From positions 1,488,001 to 1,552,000 of the forward strand of contig NZ_CP039543.1 in NCBI RefSeq assembly GCF_013085545.1: a stretch of DNA of 64,000 nt, given 5' to 3'. This DNA is from Oceanidesulfovibrio marinus (lineage in GTDB: Bacteria > Desulfobacterota > Desulfovibrionia > Desulfovibrionales > Desulfovibrionaceae). The translations under genes were made by a program, and so were the position numbers. Under the pieces are notes generated by a model. The model made no database searches. It was not told the DNA's origin and saw only the letters and a list, made by a program, of their open reading frames with translations. Shown one piece after another: positions 1-10,902 of this stretch (position 1 is the first letter of the stretch; each line of letters begins with the position of its first letter).

Positions 1-2
1 TG

Positions 3-1637
3 GACCGCATCGCCCGGACAGCCGATGACATGGAGAAGGAAGGCGTCTTCACCGGCGCGTACTGCGTCAACCCGGTCAACGGCCGGCGTATGCCCATCTG
101 GGTGGGCAACTTCGTGCTCATGGAGTACGGCACCGGCGCGGTCATGGCTGTGCCCGCGCACGACCAGCGCGACTTCGAGTTTGCCCGCAAGTACGACCTG
201 CCCATCGAGGTGGTCATCACCCCGGAAGGCGAGACCCTGGACCCCGCGACCATGGAGGCCGCCTACTCCGATCCCGGCGTGCTGGTGAACTCCGGCGAGT
301 TCGACGGCACTCCCAACGAGGAGGCCAAGCTCAAGATCGTGGATGCCCTGCAGCAGCGCGGCATGGGCGAGAAAGCCATCAACTACCGTCTGCGCGACTG
401 GAACATCTCCCGCCAGCGGTACTGGGGCGCGCCCATCCCCGTGGTTTACTGCGAGGAGTGCGGTTACCAGCCCGAGAAGGAAGAGAACCTGCCGGTGGTC
501 CTGCCCCTGGAGGTGAAGACCAAGGAGGACGGCCGCTCTCCCCTGCCCGAGGACGAAACCTTCACCACCGCCGTCTGCCCGGTCTGCGGCGGCAAGGCCC
601 GGCGCGAGACCGACACCATGGACACCTTCGTGGAGTCCTCCTGGTACTTCCTGCGCTACGCCGACGCCCGCAACGACACGAAGCCCTTTGACAAGGACAT
701 CGTCTCCCAGTGGCTGCCGGTGGATCAATACATCGGCGGCATCGAGCACGCCATCCTCCACCTGCTCTACTCGCGCTTCTTTGTGAAGGTTCTGCGCGAC
801 CTGGGCTACCTGGACTTTGACGAGCCCTTCGCCAACCTGCTCACCCAGGGCATGGTGCTCAAGGAAGGGGCCAAGATGTCCAAGTCCAAGGGCAACGTGG
901 TCTCCCCGGATGACATGACCGCCAAGTACGGCGCCGACACCGTGCGGCTCTTCTGCCTCTTTGCCGCGCCGCCGGAGCGTGATCTCGATTGGTCCGACCA
1001 GGGCATCGAGGGCGCCTACCGCTTTGCCAACCGGCTCTGGCGCCTGGTGCTGGACGCCCAGGAATCCCTGATGACCATGGCCCCCTGCTCGGCCACGGCG
1101 GCGGACTGCGAGACCGCGGGCAACGCCGCCGACACGGCCAAGGAGCTGCGCCAGAAGGAGCACGCCACGGTCAAGAAGGTGGGCGAGGACCTCTCGGACA
1201 AATTCCAGTTCAATACGGCCATCGCCGCGGTCATGGAGCTGGTCAACCTCATGTACACCAGCCGGGACGCGCTGCTGGAATCTGAAGGCGGCCGCAAGGT
1301 CTTTTCCTCGGCCGTTGCCTCCACCGTGCTCGTGCTCTCGCCCATCGTGCCCCACATCTGCGAGGAGCTCTGGGAGCGCATGGGCCACGCCACTCTGCTG
1401 GCCGAGTCCGGCTGGCCGCAGTACGACCCCGACGCCCTGGTGCTCGATACCGTGACCGTGGTCGTCCAGGTGAACGGCAAGCTGCGCGGCCGCATCGACG
1501 TGCCGGCCGACGCCACCAAGGACGCCATCGAGGAGCAGGCCCTGAACGAGAACAACGTGCAGAAACACCTCGAAGGCAAGACCGTGCGCAAGGTCGTGGT
1601 CATCCCCGGCAAGCTGGTCAACGTGGTCGCCACGTAG
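3..1637 (+). CDS. leuS: Leucine--tRNA ligase, C-terminal part (5' end outside window)
   Basis: The reading frame is open from base 3, so the gene starts upstream of the window; 544 residues are visible. The protein charges tRNA-Leu in the cytoplasm. Seen here are part of the editing (CP1) region, Cys-x2-Cys pairs (CEECG and CPVCGG), the class I signature KMSKSKGN near visible residue 290, the anticodon-binding helical domain, and a C-terminal domain with the VQVNGKLRG motif typical of bacterial LeuRS. The stop is followed by a 145-base spacer and then a strong terminator, so leuS is the last gene of its transcript. Confidence 0.97.
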   Translation, partial: DRIARTADDMEKEGVFTGAYCVNPVNGRRMPIWVGNFVLMEYGTGAVMAVPAHDQRDFEFARKYDLPIEVVITPEGETLDPATMEAAYSDPGVLVNSGEFDGTPNEEAKLKIVDALQQRGMGEKAINYRLRDWNISRQRYWGAPIPVVYCEECGYQPEKEENLPVVLPLEVKTKEDGRSPLPEDETFTTAVCPVCGGKARRETDTMDTFVESSWYFLRYADARNDTKPFDKDIVSQWLPVDQYIGGIEHAILHLLYSRFFVKVLRDLGYLDFDEPFANLLTQGMVLKEGAKMSKSKGNVVSPDDMTAKYGADTVRLFCLFAAPPERDLDWSDQGIEGAYRFANRLWRLVLDAQESLMTMAPCSATAADCETAGNAADTAKELRQKEHATVKKVGEDLSDKFQFNTAIAAVMELVNLMYTSRDALLESEGGRKVFSSAVASTVLVLSPIVPHICEELWERMGHATLLAESGWPQYDPDALVLDTVTVVVQVNGKLRGRIDVPADATKDAIEEQALNENNVQKHLEGKTVRKVVVIPGKLVNVVAT

Positions 1638-1661
1638 TTCACCAATGCAGATGCACATGCG

Positions 1662-1677
1662 AAAGGGGAACCCCTTT
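1662..1677. repeat. Short perfect dyad downstream of leuS
   Basis: AAAGGGG and CCCCTTT are separated by two bases. It lies in the leuS-holA spacer together with a weaker downstream pairing (CCCTTAG...CTTAGGG around 1695-1723). No T-run follows, so it is not a terminator by itself; function unknown. Confidence 0.35.
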
Positions 1678-1781
1678 GAATAAGGACTTCAGCCCTTAGG
1701 CGCGGTTGTTAGCGCTCTTAGGGATGAAGATAGCAGAGCTGTTCTCCCCTCTCGCGCTCTCCCTTTCCCAAACCTTTCATC

Positions 1782-1820
1782 AGGCTGCTTTTGTTCACGA
1801 ACAAGAGCAGCCTGTTTTTT
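1782..1820 (+). terminator. Rho-independent terminator after leuS
   Basis: A 15-bp stem (AGGCTGCTTTTGTTC pairing with GAACAAGAGCAGCCT, one G-T pair), a three-base loop, then a run of six T. Confidence 0.85.
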
Positions 1821-1855
1821 GAGGAAAACTAGATAAAAGTCTTTGGAAAGGGGGG

Positions 1856-1894
1856 CTGGGGGAAAACCTTTCTTCCAGAAAGGTTTTCCCCCAG
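1856..1894. repeat. Perfect 17-bp inverted repeat upstream of holA
   Basis: The arms 1856-1872 and 1878-1894 are perfect reverse complements around a 5-base loop (TTCCA); they carry the GGGGGAAAACC/GGTTTTCCCCC type of sequence. There is no T-run, and the leuS terminator is already upstream. It falls in what would otherwise read as an N-terminal extension of holA, which argues against the longer start. It is probably another dispersed palindromic element. Confidence 0.7.
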
Positions 1895-1974
1895 AGCATT
1901 TGTTAAAAACGGGCTTTTATAATTCCAGGGAGGCGCTTGTCAGCGGCAGGGTTCCCGCCGTATGCTGCCGCTCC

Positions 1975-3111
1975 ATGAGCCCTATGACAGCCCCGCCTTC
2001 CGGTAACGCATCCCGCCCCGGCGCCGACCGGCCCGGTTTTTTCTTCCTCGCCTGCCCGGACTCCAAGATCATTCAGGGAAAAGTCCAGGAGCTGATGAAG
2101 CAGTACGCCCCGGCTGAGGCCGGCGGCGGCCTGTTGGGTGCTTCTGCGACCGGGTTCGACCGCCGTTCCTACTGGGCCGAGGAAGGGCTGCCCCCGCAAT
2201 TCTGGGAAGACCTCACGCTGCAATCGCTCACCGGCCGCGCCAAGTGCATCGTGGTGCGGCATGCCGAAAAGCTCCTGGCTGCGGACTGGAAGGCCCTGGT
2301 CCCGGCCCTGGCCGGGTTCAAGGAGCACGCCTTTCCCATCTTCTGTCTGGAGTCTGCCTGGCAGCGAAACCAGCCCAAGCCCCCGGCGCAGCTGACCAAG
2401 CAGAAGTTCTGGACGCTGGCGCAGGACCGCGGCTGGTACTGGCAGTCCCCGGGCATCACCCGCAACAAGATGGCCGCCGTGCTGGAGCGCGAGGCCCGCA
2501 GGCGCTCCGTTGCCTTTGCGCCCGGCGCGTTGCAGTTTCTGGCGGAATCCCTGCCCCTGGACGCCGCGGCGATCACCGCCGAGATGGACAAGCTGGCTGT
2601 GGCGGCCCAGGCCGTGGAAGGGGACGGACAAGGCGTCATCGACACGGCCCTGGCCAGGGAGACGGCCTATGCTCCGGACATCGACATCTTCGGCTTTATC
2701 CAGGCGCTGCAAAAGGGCACGGCGTCCGTGGCGGTATGGAGACAGGTCTTTGCCGACCGCCTTGGCGGCGAGGGCATGCTCTTTCCGCTGCTCTCCCTGC
2801 TCACGCGGGAGGCGCGCCTGCTCTGGCAGATAGATGCCGGCGAGACCCAGGGCATACGCCTGCCCATGTCCGTGATGCGCGCCAAGGAGAGCCTGGCCCG
2901 CCGGCTGGGCCGCACGCGCATCGCCGTGCTCTTCGACCTTGCCATGGAGGCGGAGTACGGCGTGAAGTCCGGCGAACGCAAGCCGGAGCAGGCTCTGGAG
3001 CGCCTCGTGGCCGGCATGGCCGCGCTCTTTGCCGACGACACCGCGACCGGCCGCGGACCGACGGGTCCTGCGCAGCCACGCCGCGGCGGCCCGCCGAGGC
3101 AGCGACCGTAA
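1975..3111 (+). CDS. holA: DNA polymerase III delta subunit
   Basis: The 378-residue protein is the clamp-loader delta subunit, which opens the sliding clamp during replication. The order fits HolA: a nucleotide-fold start (GFFFLACPDSK near residue 20), a middle region with the ARRRSVAFAPGALQFLAE segment and the EMDKLAVA helix typical of domain II, and a helical C-terminus. The family is weakly conserved, so the call rests on overall layout and size. The start is uncertain between ATG 1975 and ATG 1984; upstream in-frame sequence runs through a perfect palindrome and is unlikely to be coding. The stop overlaps the radC start by one base (TAATG), so the two are translationally coupled. Confidence 0.8.
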   Translation: MSPMTAPPSGNASRPGADRPGFFFLACPDSKIIQGKVQELMKQYAPAEAGGGLLGASATGFDRRSYWAEEGLPPQFWEDLTLQSLTGRAKCIVVRHAEKLLAADWKALVPALAGFKEHAFPIFCLESAWQRNQPKPPAQLTKQKFWTLAQDRGWYWQSPGITRNKMAAVLEREARRRSVAFAPGALQFLAESLPLDAAAITAEMDKLAVAAQAVEGDGQGVIDTALARETAYAPDIDIFGFIQALQKGTASVAVWRQVFADRLGGEGMLFPLLSLLTREARLLWQIDAGETQGIRLPMSVMRAKESLARRLGRTRIAVLFDLAMEAEYGVKSGERKPEQALERLVAGMAALFADDTATGRGPTGPAQPRRGGPPRQRP

Positions 3112-3788
3112 TGGCGGACAAGCCCCATTACCACGGCCACCGGCAGCGACTCAAAGAGCGCCTGACCCAGGACTCGTCGCAGCTTGCCGACTACGAGCTG
3201 CTGGAGCTCTTGCTCGCCCACGTCATTCCCCGCCGGGACACCAAGCCCCTGGCCAAGGAGCTGCTCAGCCGTTACGAGACCCTGCGCGGCGTGCTCCTGG
3301 CCCGGCCGGAGGAGCTCTCCGACGTCAAGGGCCTGGGCCCGTCCGCTGAAATTTTCTTCACGCTGTTCAAGGAGATACGCGCCCGCGTGGAAGAGGAACC
3401 GGCCAGGAAGCGCGAGATCCTGTCCCATCCGTCCAAGGCCGCGCACATGGCCATGAGCCGCCTGGGCCACCTCTCCACCGAGGAGTTCTGGGTGGTGCTG
3501 GTGGATGCCAAAAACCGGCTCATCGGCTGGGAGCGCATCACCTCCGGCACGGTGAACGAGACGGCCGTGTACCCACGGGAGCTTATCGCCAAGGCCCTGC
3601 AGCGCAAGGCCGCAAGCTGCATCATGGTGCACAACCACCCGGGCGGCGACCCCCGCCCCTCGCGCATGGACGACGAGCTCACCGAGCGGATGCAGCGCGC
3701 CTGCCATGAAGTGGGCGTGCGCCTGCTGGACCACATCATCGTCACGGACGACGACTACTACAGCTATCAGATGCAGGGGCAGCTCTGA
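3111..3788 (+). CDS. radC: RadC family JAMM-domain protein
   Basis: The 225-residue protein has an N-terminal helix-hairpin-helix-like region (DYELLELLLAHVIPRRD, then KGLGP) and a C-terminal JAB1/MPN metalloprotease-type domain with the metal-binding signature HNHPGGDPRPS followed by D. RadC proteins were once linked to DNA repair; their real biochemical role is unsettled. The start ATG shares one base with the holA stop. Length and motif order match the family. Confidence 0.92.
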   Translation: MADKPHYHGHRQRLKERLTQDSSQLADYELLELLLAHVIPRRDTKPLAKELLSRYETLRGVLLARPEELSDVKGLGPSAEIFFTLFKEIRARVEEEPARKREILSHPSKAAHMAMSRLGHLSTEEFWVVLVDAKNRLIGWERITSGTVNETAVYPRELIAKALQRKAASCIMVHNHPGGDPRPSRMDDELTERMQRACHEVGVRLLDHIIVTDDDYYSYQMQGQL

Positions 3789-3936
3789 CCCTGGCGGCTT
3801 TTTCGCTCCCGAGCTCGGGACAAAGCCTTGAGTCGCCCCCCGTAGCGCCTTTTTATCCGCCTCCCCAATTCTCCACCTTCATTTCCTCGCATAGCTCCTG
3901 TATCGTATCTGGGTACGCGCTCAACCAGGAGGATAG

Positions 3937-4209
3937 ATGGTCAAAACGCTCCACTGCATTGTTTCCGGCCGCGTCCAGGGAGTCTGGTTTCGCGGCTACA
4001 CCCGGGAAACCGCGCGTTCCCTGGGTGTGTCCGGCTGGGTGCGCAATCTGCGCGACGGCCGGGTGGAAGCCATGGCGCAGGGGGACGACGAGGCCCTGAA
4101 ACTGTTTCGCGAACGGTTCGGCCAGGGGCCGCCCTACTCGCACGTAGACGCCCTGGAATGCACTGAAATCGAGGAGGAAGTCATTTCCGGCTTCTTCATA
4201 GCCCGCTGA
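3937..4209 (+). CDS. acyP: Acylphosphatase
   Basis: The 90-residue protein hydrolyses carboxyl-phosphate bonds of acyl phosphates. The full family signature is present: GRVQGVWFRGYT, with the catalytic Arg, near residue 11, and GWVRNLRDGRVE with the catalytic Asn near residue 38. An AGGAGG ribosome site lies 6 bases before the ATG. It stands alone between radC and lon on the same strand. Confidence 0.95.
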   Translation: MVKTLHCIVSGRVQGVWFRGYTRETARSLGVSGWVRNLRDGRVEAMAQGDDEALKLFRERFGQGPPYSHVDALECTEIEEEVISGFFIAR

Positions 4210-4373
4210 GAACGTGCTTTTGTCCCGAAATGGGGTAGACATTCACGATTATGGCCTTATTTATCCCTACTTGTGGGATTATGCTCAGTTTCCGACACGC
4301 ACGCGGCGGCCGTTGACGCCGCTGCAGGAGATTACAGCATGATTCTTCCGAATACAGGGAGGTTATTACACTG

Positions 4374-6800
<2,427 letters not shown>

Positions 6801-7094
6801 ATGGCCGTTATCCGTACCCTGCTCTCGGCCGGGAAGTTTGCGGCCAGGGGCGTTGCCGAGGTGGCGCTCTCCCGCTCCCACGCCGGCCGCACGGCATTGG
6901 CCGTGGCCGCGCTCATGGGCCGAGCCACACCGCTGGGACGCGCCTTCCTGCTCTACGAGGTGGGCCGGGCCGCCTATGACTGGCGCCGGGAGTACAAGAA
7001 AGCCAAGGCGTTGCAGAAGAGCCTGCGCGCCGAGAAGGCCGGCGCGGACGCCGCAGTCCAGTTCGAGGTGGTCGCACCGGCGCAGACCGGCTAG
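6801..7094 (+). CDS. Small hypothetical protein cotranscribed with lon
   Basis: A 97-residue basic, Ala-rich protein whose ATG directly follows the lon stop codon with no spacer, so it is very likely cotranscribed and translationally coupled. It has one mildly hydrophobic helix (about residues 30-55) and an Arg/Lys-rich, probably helical region (WRREYKKAKALQKSLRAEK). No family was recognised. A terminator follows at 7122, closing the lon transcript. Whether it acts on Lon is unknown. Confidence 0.65.
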   Translation: MAVIRTLLSAGKFAARGVAEVALSRSHAGRTALAVAALMGRATPLGRAFLLYEVGRAAYDWRREYKKAKALQKSLRAEKAGADAAVQFEVVAPAQTG

Positions 7095-7121
7095 CCCCCT
7101 CCTCGCACACCACGATGCACA

Positions 7122-7162
7122 CGCCCCCGGCTCCATGGTTTCATGGCCGGGGGCGTTTTTTT
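7122..7162 (+). terminator. Terminator of the lon transcript
   Basis: CGCCCCCGGC pairs with GCCGGGGGCG around a 14-base loop, followed by seven T. Confidence 0.88.
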
Positions 7163-7363
7163 ATACGAGACGGCGGAGGCTTCGCACGTGCTCTGCGCGG
7201 CCGTCTTTACCACATCCCCCATCTCATGCATGATGTGGAACCACCGTTTTTAACCCAGGGTTCCCGCACGCGCCATCCCTGTGCGAACCCGGCGCGCGCC
7301 GCCATAAACGCAATACGGACTCACCCCGTGACAGCACTCTACACGCCTGAAGCTAGGCAACTC

Positions 7364-7819
7364 ATGGCAATACATCCGTTGTTCAAGCGCCTTTCCGGCC
7401 AGGTCATCTGGGCCCTGCTGGAAGAGGCCGGGCTCGATCCCGACGCCATCGACGCCTTCATGGACCGCTTCGAGAAGCTCAGGGCCGAGACCCTGTCCCT
7501 GCTCGACGAGCTGGACAACGAAGGCGGTGCCCTGGAGATCGTCGCACGCAACGCAACCTGCCCCGCGTGCGAGTCCTGCGCCAGCCTCGTTGGCCGCTGC
7601 ATCCCCGGCGATGTCCCGGCCCCCTACAGCCTCATGCCGCCGTACGGCCTGGGCTGCCGGCTGACGGCGCGCCACCTGCCGCCGGCCACGCTCATGACCA
7701 ACACCGATGCGCGGCTGCTCATAGACCCGGAGGACCTGCCCGTCGGCGGCCCGATGTGCAGTTGCGCCATGGAGCAGGACGACCTGGCGCGCTGGCTGCT
7801 GCCTGACCAGGAGAAGTAG
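7364..7819 (+). CDS. Cys-rich hypothetical protein
   Basis: The 151-residue protein has an N-terminal helical half and a C-terminal half with seven cysteines: a C-x2-C-x2-C cluster at 66, 69 and 72, then 79, 98, and C-x-C at 132/134. This suggests bound metal or an Fe-S centre, but no known family was recognised. The start is ambiguous: ATG 7364 is used; GTG 7328 would add 12 residues. Neither has a strong ribosome site. Longer in-frame starts run through the lon terminator and are rejected. Confidence 0.6.
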   Translation: MAIHPLFKRLSGQVIWALLEEAGLDPDAIDAFMDRFEKLRAETLSLLDELDNEGGALEIVARNATCPACESCASLVGRCIPGDVPAPYSLMPPYGLGCRLTARHLPPATLMTNTDARLLIDPEDLPVGGPMCSCAMEQDDLARWLLPDQEK

Positions 7820-7979
7820 CCCGGCACCGTCATCAGAGCCGGTGACAGTGTATTGCGTCGGATCATGCGGCGAGAGGCCGCTGGCTACTTCGCATGAAGA
7901 AGCAACCGGGTGAATGATTTTCTGGATATGGCTGCGCTGCTGATGTATCGTGGATTGCATCAGCGAATGTCCACAATTT

Positions 7980-8084
7980 TAGAGCATATTAACCTTGAAA
8001 AGGTTTAGATGCTCTTATGCATTTACCTGAAACAATAGTAATTTGTTTCAGATGGGAGTCTTGTTGAAAGACGAAAATGCTCTA
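7980..8084 (+). repeat. Element B copy 1 (105-bp MITE-like repeat)
   Basis: It begins TAGAGCAT and ends ATGCTCTA, an 8-bp perfect terminal inverted repeat. Inside are a CTGAAACAA/TTGTTTCAG hairpin and a GTCTT/AAGAC hairpin. A second copy of exactly the same length lies at 29475-29579, with about 13 differences by hand alignment. The copy ends 18 bases before the ATG of the next gene. Confidence 0.9.
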
Positions 8085-8102
8085 GACACCAGGGAGTATC
8101 GT

Positions 8103-8498
8103 ATGGAACGTTTCGCGCGCATCGCGCTTCGCATGGCCCTGCTTGTTCTGCTGGCCGGCGCCCTGCTGGCCGCCGCATGCTCCGGCGAGCACCCCGCCGA
8201 AACCAACGCGACCAATCAGACTGGCCAGACCGGGGCGATGGACGAAGCCCCCACGGGCGTTCCCGGCATGCCGGACAACATCAACCTTGTCTGCGGCGAC
8301 AACATGCCGGTCACAGCCGAGCCCACCATGCTGCCGCTCCAGCTGCACGTAGGCGAGGACGCCTACGACGTCAGCGCGGAGCAGACGCCGCTGGGCATGG
8401 ATTTCGTGGGCAAGGACATTGTGCTCTCCATGAAGGAAAAGGAGATCACCCTGCTGCTGGGTGAGAGGACCTACAACTGCCGGCAGGTTGAAGAGTAG
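8103..8498 (+). CDS. Lipoprotein with divergent MliC-like domain
   Basis: The 131-residue protein has a signal peptide and lipobox (LLAAAC, lipid-modified Cys26), so it is an envelope lipoprotein. After a Thr/Asn-rich linker the domain runs from a Cys (NLVCGDN) to a terminal Cys (RTYNC), the same two-cysteine frame as the next gene's MliC-like domain but with low similarity. MliC proteins inhibit C-type lysozyme; that role here is inference. AGGGAG lies 6 bases before the ATG, directly behind element B. Confidence 0.7.
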   Translation: MERFARIALRMALLVLLAGALLAAACSGEHPAETNATNQTGQTGAMDEAPTGVPGMPDNINLVCGDNMPVTAEPTMLPLQLHVGEDAYDVSAEQTPLGMDFVGKDIVLSMKEKEITLLLGERTYNCRQVEE

Positions 8499-8514
8499 AA
8501 GCCATCGCAAAAAT

Positions 8515-8616
8515 GTTCTTTGGCCCCGTGGCTGCGTCAGGCTCGCTCCGCCCGAAGGTCCAAATATTATTGGACATACTCCCTCGGGGCAGAACTCGAC
8601 GTCCTTGCCATAGAAC
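8515..8616. repeat. Imperfect long inverted repeat between the two lipoprotein genes
   Basis: The outer arms GTTCTTTGGC (8515-8524) and GCCATAGAAC (8607-8616) differ at one position. Nested inside are GCCCCG/CGGGGC and a GTCCAA/TTGGAC hairpin (8558-8575). It resembles a short non-coding palindromic element; no second copy occurs in the window. Confidence 0.45.
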
Positions 8617-8677
8617 GAAATATCTGCTTTTGAGATGACTTTTAGTCTGAATTTCTACGAGACTGATGGGTTATGCC

Positions 8678-9067
8678 ATGAAACGAATTGCCACGGCCTG
8701 CCTCCTGCTCGCGCTGCTTCTGCCCCTGGGCGGCTGCGGCGACTCCCCCGAAGACACCTCTTCGCAGTCGGCCATCGAAGACTCCCGCGTGGTGGACGAG
8801 GACAACCAGACCTCGCCGGATCTGCCCGACGAGGTCGCCTACATCTGCGAGAACAAGGACGGCGAAGAGGTCATCGAGCTGCTGGCGGATTTCTCGGCCG
8901 AGCCGCTGCTCCTGCGCATCGAGGATTCGACGTTCAAACTCGACCGCGTCGAGTCGGCCTCCGGTTCCAGATACGAGACCGATGGCATAGTCTTCTGGAT
9001 CAAGGGCAGCGAGGCCATGCTCACCATGCGCGGCAGTGATTTCCACTGCAGCACGGCCACGGACTGA
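8678..9067 (+). CDS. MliC-type lysozyme inhibitor-like lipoprotein
   Basis: The 129-residue protein has a short signal peptide and lipobox (LPLGGC, Cys20). The C-terminal domain carries the MliC pattern: a Cys after a short strand (YICENKDG), then ASGSRYETDGIVFWIKG and a closing Cys (FHC). Family members are outer-membrane-anchored inhibitors of C-type lysozymes. The start is ATG 8678, which gives a clean signal peptide; ATG 8666 would add four residues. It lies in tandem with a more diverged copy upstream. Confidence 0.8.
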   Translation: MKRIATACLLLALLLPLGGCGDSPEDTSSQSAIEDSRVVDEDNQTSPDLPDEVAYICENKDGEEVIELLADFSAEPLLLRIEDSTFKLDRVESASGSRYETDGIVFWIKGSEAMLTMRGSDFHCSTATD

Positions 9068-9122
9068 GCCGAGGGGCGCCGCCCTCCCGAGAAGACACGG
9101 CGGCCGGGCCCGATGCTCCGGT

Positions 9123-9497
9123 TCAGGCTTGCGCGCGCTCGGCAGCCCGGCGCACGGACTCCACGAACTCCTTGATCTTGAAGGGCTTGGGGAAGAAGTC
9201 GAAGACCTCGCCGCGTAGCGCCTCGATGGCGGTGTTCAGATGGGCGAACGCCGTGATCATTATGACCTGGCTTTTGGGCGCAAGACTCTTGATCGTCTTG
9301 AGCACCTCCATGCCGTCGATGCCCTTCATCTTCAGGTCCGTCACGACCACCTCGAAGCTCTTTTCCCGGAAACGATCCAGGGCCTTGGCAGGATCGACGA
9401 ACGTCTCCACCTCGAAACCGGCCGCTTCCAGATGATACTTCGACATGTCGCCAACAACCTTCTCGTCGTCAATGATCATAACCGCCGGCTTACTCAT
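9123..9497 (-). CDS. Single-domain response regulator
   Basis: The 124-residue protein is only a receiver domain: acidic pair IIDDE (10-12), phospho-acceptor Asp54 in VVTDLK, the Thr/Ala switch region (MITAF), and Lys in FPKPFK. There is no output domain, so it must act by protein contact or pass phosphate on. Its ATG overlaps the kinase stop by 8 bases. It is the last gene of the four-gene operon 13610-9123 and very likely the partner of the adjacent kinase. Confidence 0.92.
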   Translation of the reverse strand: MSKPAVMIIDDEKVVGDMSKYHLEAAGFEVETFVDPAKALDRFREKSFEVVVTDLKMKGIDGMEVLKTIKSLAPKSQVIMITAFAHLNTAIEALRGEVFDFFPKPFKIKEFVESVRRAAERAQA

Positions 9498-10902
9498 CCG
9501 TGTCCTCCATCTGCGGTGTCGCGGGCAGGTGGATCTCAAAAGTCGTCCCTTTGTCCACCTCGCTGCTCGCGGTAATGGTTCCCGAGTGGTTCTTTACTAT
9601 TCCGTAGCTTACTGAAAGGCCCAGGCCCGTGCCGTCCACCCCCTTGGTGGAGAAGAACGGGTCGAAAATGTGGCTGAGCGTCTCCGGGGACATGCCCTTC
9701 CCGGTGTCCTCGATAACGATATGCACCTCGTCGCGCTTCTCCGTGGTCGTGGTTCGTATCGTCAGGTCCTGCCCCGGCTTCATGGCCTGGATGGCGTTGG
9801 TGATGATGTTCACGAAGACCTGGTTGATCTGGTGCTTGTCCATGTTCACGGTGGGGATGCCGGAGTCGAGGTCGAGGTGCACCTCGATGTCCGAGACGTC
9901 GAGCATGTTCTGGACCAGGCCGAGGGTGCGATTGATGACTTCATTGATGTCGCCCGGGCTGAAGGAGGCCACCTTGGGCTTGGCGAAGTCGAGCAGGTTG
10001 ACCACGATGGCGCGGATGCGCTCGCACTCGCCCAGAACCTGATCCATGAACTCGATGCGCTTCTCCCGCGGCAGCATGTCGTACATCTCCTGGTAGGTCT
10101 GGGCGATCATGGAGATGTTGTTCAGCGGGTTGGTTATCTCGTGCGCCACGCCGGCCGTGAGCACGCCCAGGGAGCCCAGCTTTTTCGACTGCACCAGCTC
10201 GTCCTCGCGCAGGCGCAGCTCCTGGGACATGCTGTTCATGGCTGTGATCACCGTGCCCATCTCGTCGTCCGGTACCTTGCCGTCGATGATCCGGAAGCGC
10301 CCCTTGGAGATGTCCCTGGCCAGCATGGTCACCTTCTTCATGGAAGAGAAGATGCGGCGGTAGATAAGCGGCGTGAGGAATACGGCAAGCACCAGGAATA
10401 TCAGGAAGGACGCCAGCATGCCGCGCTTTGCCTTGGTGATGATCTTGTCGATCTTGGCCCGCTCCTCCCGCGTCAACCGGGTCGAAAGCTCCAGAAGCCG
10501 TCTGCCGAACTCCCGCAGGGTGGTTTCGGCCACGACATCCCGCGTGCCGGACTCGGCAATGAGCTGGGCTTCGTGCTCGTATTGGCTCAGGGAGTTTCGC
10601 AGCGCCTGATACTTGGCCTCGCCGATGGCCGGAATCATCGCGTCGCTGAAACTGTCCAGGGTTTTGCCGGCGGCCTTGATTATGGAGAGTATGTCCCGCA
10701 TGGCCTGGTCGTCCTTGAACAGGAAATAGTTCTTCTCGTACAGGCGCATTTGCAGGAACGAGGCGTTGAGCCCCTCCTGAATCTCCATGTACCGGCTCGA
10801 TGTGGTGAGCGTGCCGACATCGTGCACGGCGAACATGCCCATGAGAGCAAGCAGGCCGATGATGATCACGCCGTGGAGGATGAGGGTGCGTTTAATCGTC
10901 AT
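9490..10902 (-). CDS. Sensor histidine kinase (4-helix-bundle sensor, HAMP)
   Basis: The 470-residue membrane kinase has TM1 at about 8-26, a helical periplasmic sensor (31-160), TM2 at 162-181, HAMP at about 180-232, the H-box VAHEITNPLNN with His254, and an ATPase domain with DTGKGM, FFSTK and GTGLGLS. The sensor has the look of a four-helix bundle as in chemoreceptors. The start overlaps the stop of the upstream DUF202-array gene by 11 bases, and its stop overlaps the regulator. The operon suggests it senses or controls the state of the two array proteins. Confidence 0.92.
   Translation of the reverse strand: MTIKRTLILHGVIIIGLLALMGMFAVHDVGTLTTSSRYMEIQEGLNASFLQMRLYEKNYFLFKDDQAMRDILSIIKAAGKTLDSFSDAMIPAIGEAKYQALRNSLSQYEHEAQLIAESGTRDVVAETTLREFGRRLLELSTRLTREERAKIDKIITKAKRGMLASFLIFLVLAVFLTPLIYRRIFSSMKKVTMLARDISKGRFRIIDGKVPDDEMGTVITAMNSMSQELRLREDELVQSKKLGSLGVLTAGVAHEITNPLNNISMIAQTYQEMYDMLPREKRIEFMDQVLGECERIRAIVVNLLDFAKPKVASFSPGDINEVINRTLGLVQNMLDVSDIEVHLDLDSGIPTVNMDKHQINQVFVNIITNAIQAMKPGQDLTIRTTTTEKRDEVHIVIEDTGKGMSPETLSHIFDPFFSTKGVDGTGLGLSVSYGIVKNHSGTITASSEVDKGTTFEIHLPATPQMEDTDE

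Noticed and set aside
1638-1781. A structured RNA (for example 6S-like) between leuS and holA
   Set aside because: Short dyads are present but the long imperfect duplex with a central bubble expected for 6S RNA could not be drawn; no conserved motif was recognised.
1843-1974. An N-terminal extension of holA starting at 1843
   Set aside because: It would be encoded by a perfect 17-bp palindrome and low-quality codons; the HolA-like sequence begins after 1984.
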